Assembly (NCBI RefSeq): GCF_051660745.1
Contig: NZ_JBOFQF010000028.1
Span: forward strand, 1-64,000
DNA: 64,000 bases
Direction: 5' to 3'
DNA from: Segniliparus sp051660745
Lineage (GTDB): Bacteria; Actinomycetota; Actinomycetes; Mycobacteriales; Mycobacteriaceae
Part shown: positions 62,744-64,000 of the stretch, piece after piece
Layout of the letters: every line of letters starts with the position of its first letter
How positions within the stretch are numbered: the first letter of the stretch is position 1
Program-made: the position numbers and the translations under genes
The notes under the pieces: model-generated
Database searches by the model: none
What the model was told of the DNA's origin: nothing
Seen by the model: the letters and a program-made list of their open reading frames with translations, nothing else

Positions 62744-62772
62744 TGACAACTGTTGGGCAACACGCTGATAAC
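62744..62772 (+). promoter_or_regulatory. Promoter of the mce operon
   Basis: TGACAA (62744-62749), a 17-base spacer and GATAAC (62767-62772), about 60 bases before the yrbEA start. Confidence 0.4.
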
Positions 62773-62834
62773 GTTTCGACCGTGATTGCGCCCACAGGTC
62801 TCTGCACCCGCTCCCCTGGGGAGACCGCGCGACG

Positions 62835-63680
62835 ATGACGACAGCAACGCACAAGGCCGCCCGGCCTTCGATCGTGGAGCGACTGGTCTCCTACCTGTTC
62901 GACACCGTGATCACCAGCCTGCGCACGCTCGGCCGGTGGTTCATGCTCGCCTTCGGGGCCTTCCGCTATCTGATCGGGGACACGATCCGGTTCCGCCACC
63001 CCTGGAAAGAGACCATCCACCAGTGCTGGTTCATCACCAGCGTCACGGCGGTGCCCGCGCTCTTGGTCTCGGTCCCGTTCGGCATCATCGTCATGATCCA
63101 GGTCGGGAACCTCACGCAGCAGATCGGCGCGGCCTCGCTCACCGGAGCCGCGGGCGGCCTCGGCGTCATCCGGCAGGGGGCCCCGATCGTCGCGGCCCTC
63201 CTGCTCGGCGGCGCGGCGGGCTCGGCCATCGCGGCGGACCTCGGCGCTCGGACGATCCGCGAAGAGATCGACGCGATGCGGGTGATCGGGATCAATCCGA
63301 CGCAGCGCCTTGTCGCGCCGAGGCTCGCGGCCATGCTCTTCGTCTCGCCGTTGCTCTGCGTGTTCATCGTGTTCGTCACGATGACCGCGGGCTACGTCCT
63401 CGCGGTGATGTACCAGGACGTGACGCCGGGGAGCTACCTCGCCTCTTTCGGAGCCTTCGCGAAGCTCTCGGACGTCTACGTCGCGGTCGGCAAGTCCGTC
63501 TTCTTCGGCATCGTGGTGGTCGTCATCGCGTGCCAGCGCGGGCTGGAGACGAAGTTCGGCCCGAGGGGGGTGGCCGAGTCGGTGAACGCCTCGGTGGTGC
63601 TCGGCGTGCTCTCCACCTTCGTGCTCAATGTCGTCGTCACGCAGATCGTGGGCCTCTTCGTCCCGGAGCAGGTGATTTGA
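62835..63680 (+). CDS. MCE-system permease YrbEA (MlaE family)
   Basis: A 281-aa MlaE-type permease with five or six helices. Conserved parts are IGAASLTGAAGGLGVIRQ, AALLLGGAAGSAIAADLGAR and REEIDAMRVIGINPTQRLVAPR (the loop contacting the MceG ATPase). Mce complexes import lipids such as cholesterol or fatty acids. The operon number (mce1-4 type) cannot be told from this part. Confidence 0.92.
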   Translation: MTTATHKAARPSIVERLVSYLFDTVITSLRTLGRWFMLAFGAFRYLIGDTIRFRHPWKETIHQCWFITSVTAVPALLVSVPFGIIVMIQVGNLTQQIGAASLTGAAGGLGVIRQGAPIVAALLLGGAAGSAIAADLGARTIREEIDAMRVIGINPTQRLVAPRLAAMLFVSPLLCVFIVFVTMTAGYVLAVMYQDVTPGSYLASFGAFAKLSDVYVAVGKSVFFGIVVVVIACQRGLETKFGPRGVAESVNASVVLGVLSTFVLNVVVTQIVGLFVPEQVI

Positions 63681-63681
63681 G

Positions 63682-64000
63682 ATGACTGCTCCAGCGAGGT
63701 ACTACCCGCCGCTCGTCGCCCCGGTCTTGCGGGGCGTCAAAGCGGTCGTCGGTGTGCCGCTCGGGTTTCTCGAGCAGATGGGTCACGTGCTCACATTCTG
63801 CGGCTTGGTGCTCGGGGCCGTTCCTCACACGTTCCGGGCCTACGGGCGCCAGATCCGCGAGACGCTCATCGACCTCACCTGGGGCAACGGCCGCATCATC
63901 GTCGGCGGCGGCACCTTGTCCGTGCTCGCCGTGCTCGGCATGTCGATCGGCGGCGTCATCGGTCTTGAGGCCTACAACGCCTTGTCCATCGTCAACCTCG
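63682..64000 (+). CDS. MCE-system permease YrbEB, N-terminal part
   Basis: The first 106 residues of the second MlaE-type permease, cut by the window end. The amphipathic N-terminus and first helix (RIIVGGGTLSVLAVLGMSIG) match YrbEB, as does GVIGLEAYNALSI. It starts one base after the yrbEA stop. The mce genes should follow beyond the window. Confidence 0.88.
   Translation, partial: MTAPARYYPPLVAPVLRGVKAVVGVPLGFLEQMGHVLTFCGLVLGAVPHTFRAYGRQIRETLIDLTWGNGRIIVGGGTLSVLAVLGMSIGGVIGLEAYNALSIVNL

Overview
The window is high-GC DNA from a mycolic-acid-type actinobacterium (order Mycobacteriales). The evidence is an mmpS-mmpL pair, the start of an mce (yrbEA-yrbEB) operon, the mycothiol gene mshA, an LppP/LprE lipoprotein, DUF222/13E12-type HNH proteins, a trehalose-type lpqY-sugA-sugB transporter and a sigE-rseA-htrA-tatB stress locus. 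Several blocks keep the gene order I remember from Mycobacterium tuberculosis, but they are shuffled relative to one another: Rv1220c-sigE-rseA-htrA-tatB-mrp-lpqY/sugAB; Rv0484c-Rv0485-mshA-Rv0487; Rv2993c-gltX-tRNAs; lgt-pyk-tesB; serA-leuB. So this is a relative rather than a Mycobacterium proper. Segniliparus would fit, but the sequence alone cannot prove it.

Layout. 1-0.6 kb: a 13E12/DUF222 copy broken by an amber codon. 0.7-10.4 kb: methyltransferase, M13 peptidase lipoprotein, sigE/rseA/htrA/tatB, a beta-propeller protein, an MFS pump and mrp. 10.5-12.3 kb: tandem SGNH hydrolases. 12.3-15.3 kb: lpqY-sugA-sugB without sugC, ending in a tRNA-Gly fragment beside an intact tRNA-Gly. 15.6-24.1 kb: lactate permease, mmpL/mmpS, a large protein built of four YbaB-like modules, a VUT/YhhQ transporter and an enoyl-CoA hydratase. 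24.3-29.8 kb: an accessory cluster that looks like type VII (ESX) secretion substrates and partners: a protein with a YbaB-like C-terminus, an EspC-like small protein, two duplicated lipoproteins, a 747-aa protein with 18-aa repeats and a Gly/Ala/Ser linker, and a 293-aa protein. 29.8-34.7 kb: ctaA with a palindromic operator, an intact DUF222/HNH gene, a FadD15-like ligase and an SDR. 34.7-38.2 kb: a short leaderless ORF ending Cys-Arg-Phe-Cys-Cys, then a ROK-like regulator, mshA and a YbjN-like protein.

38.3-46.9 kb: a DUF2236 protein, a secreted GDPD, FAH-family hydrolase plus gltX, tRNA-Gln(CTG) and tRNA-Glu(CTC) with a strong terminator, a membrane protein, an MFS gene, two VC0807-like membrane paralogues and an LppP/LprE lipoprotein. 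47-55.6 kb: aldehyde dehydrogenase, lgt, pyk, tesB, a secreted S1-type protease, serA and leuB. 55.7-62.1 kb: a fusion of an aromatic-ring monooxygenase with a second FAD/NAD(P)-binding protein, a PcaB-like lyase and a GAF/PucR-type regulator, which probably form one catabolic unit. 62.3-64 kb: a small secreted protein and the first two genes of an mce operon, the second cut by the window end.

A recurring feature is a TANNNT hexamer six or seven bases before the start codon with no ribosome binding site. This suggests many leaderless mRNAs and helps choose starts. The observations most worth following are the cysteine-ended leader ORF before the mshA operon, the 24-30 kb secretion-like cluster, the palindrome lying across the ctaA promoter, and the tRNA scar where sugC would be expected.
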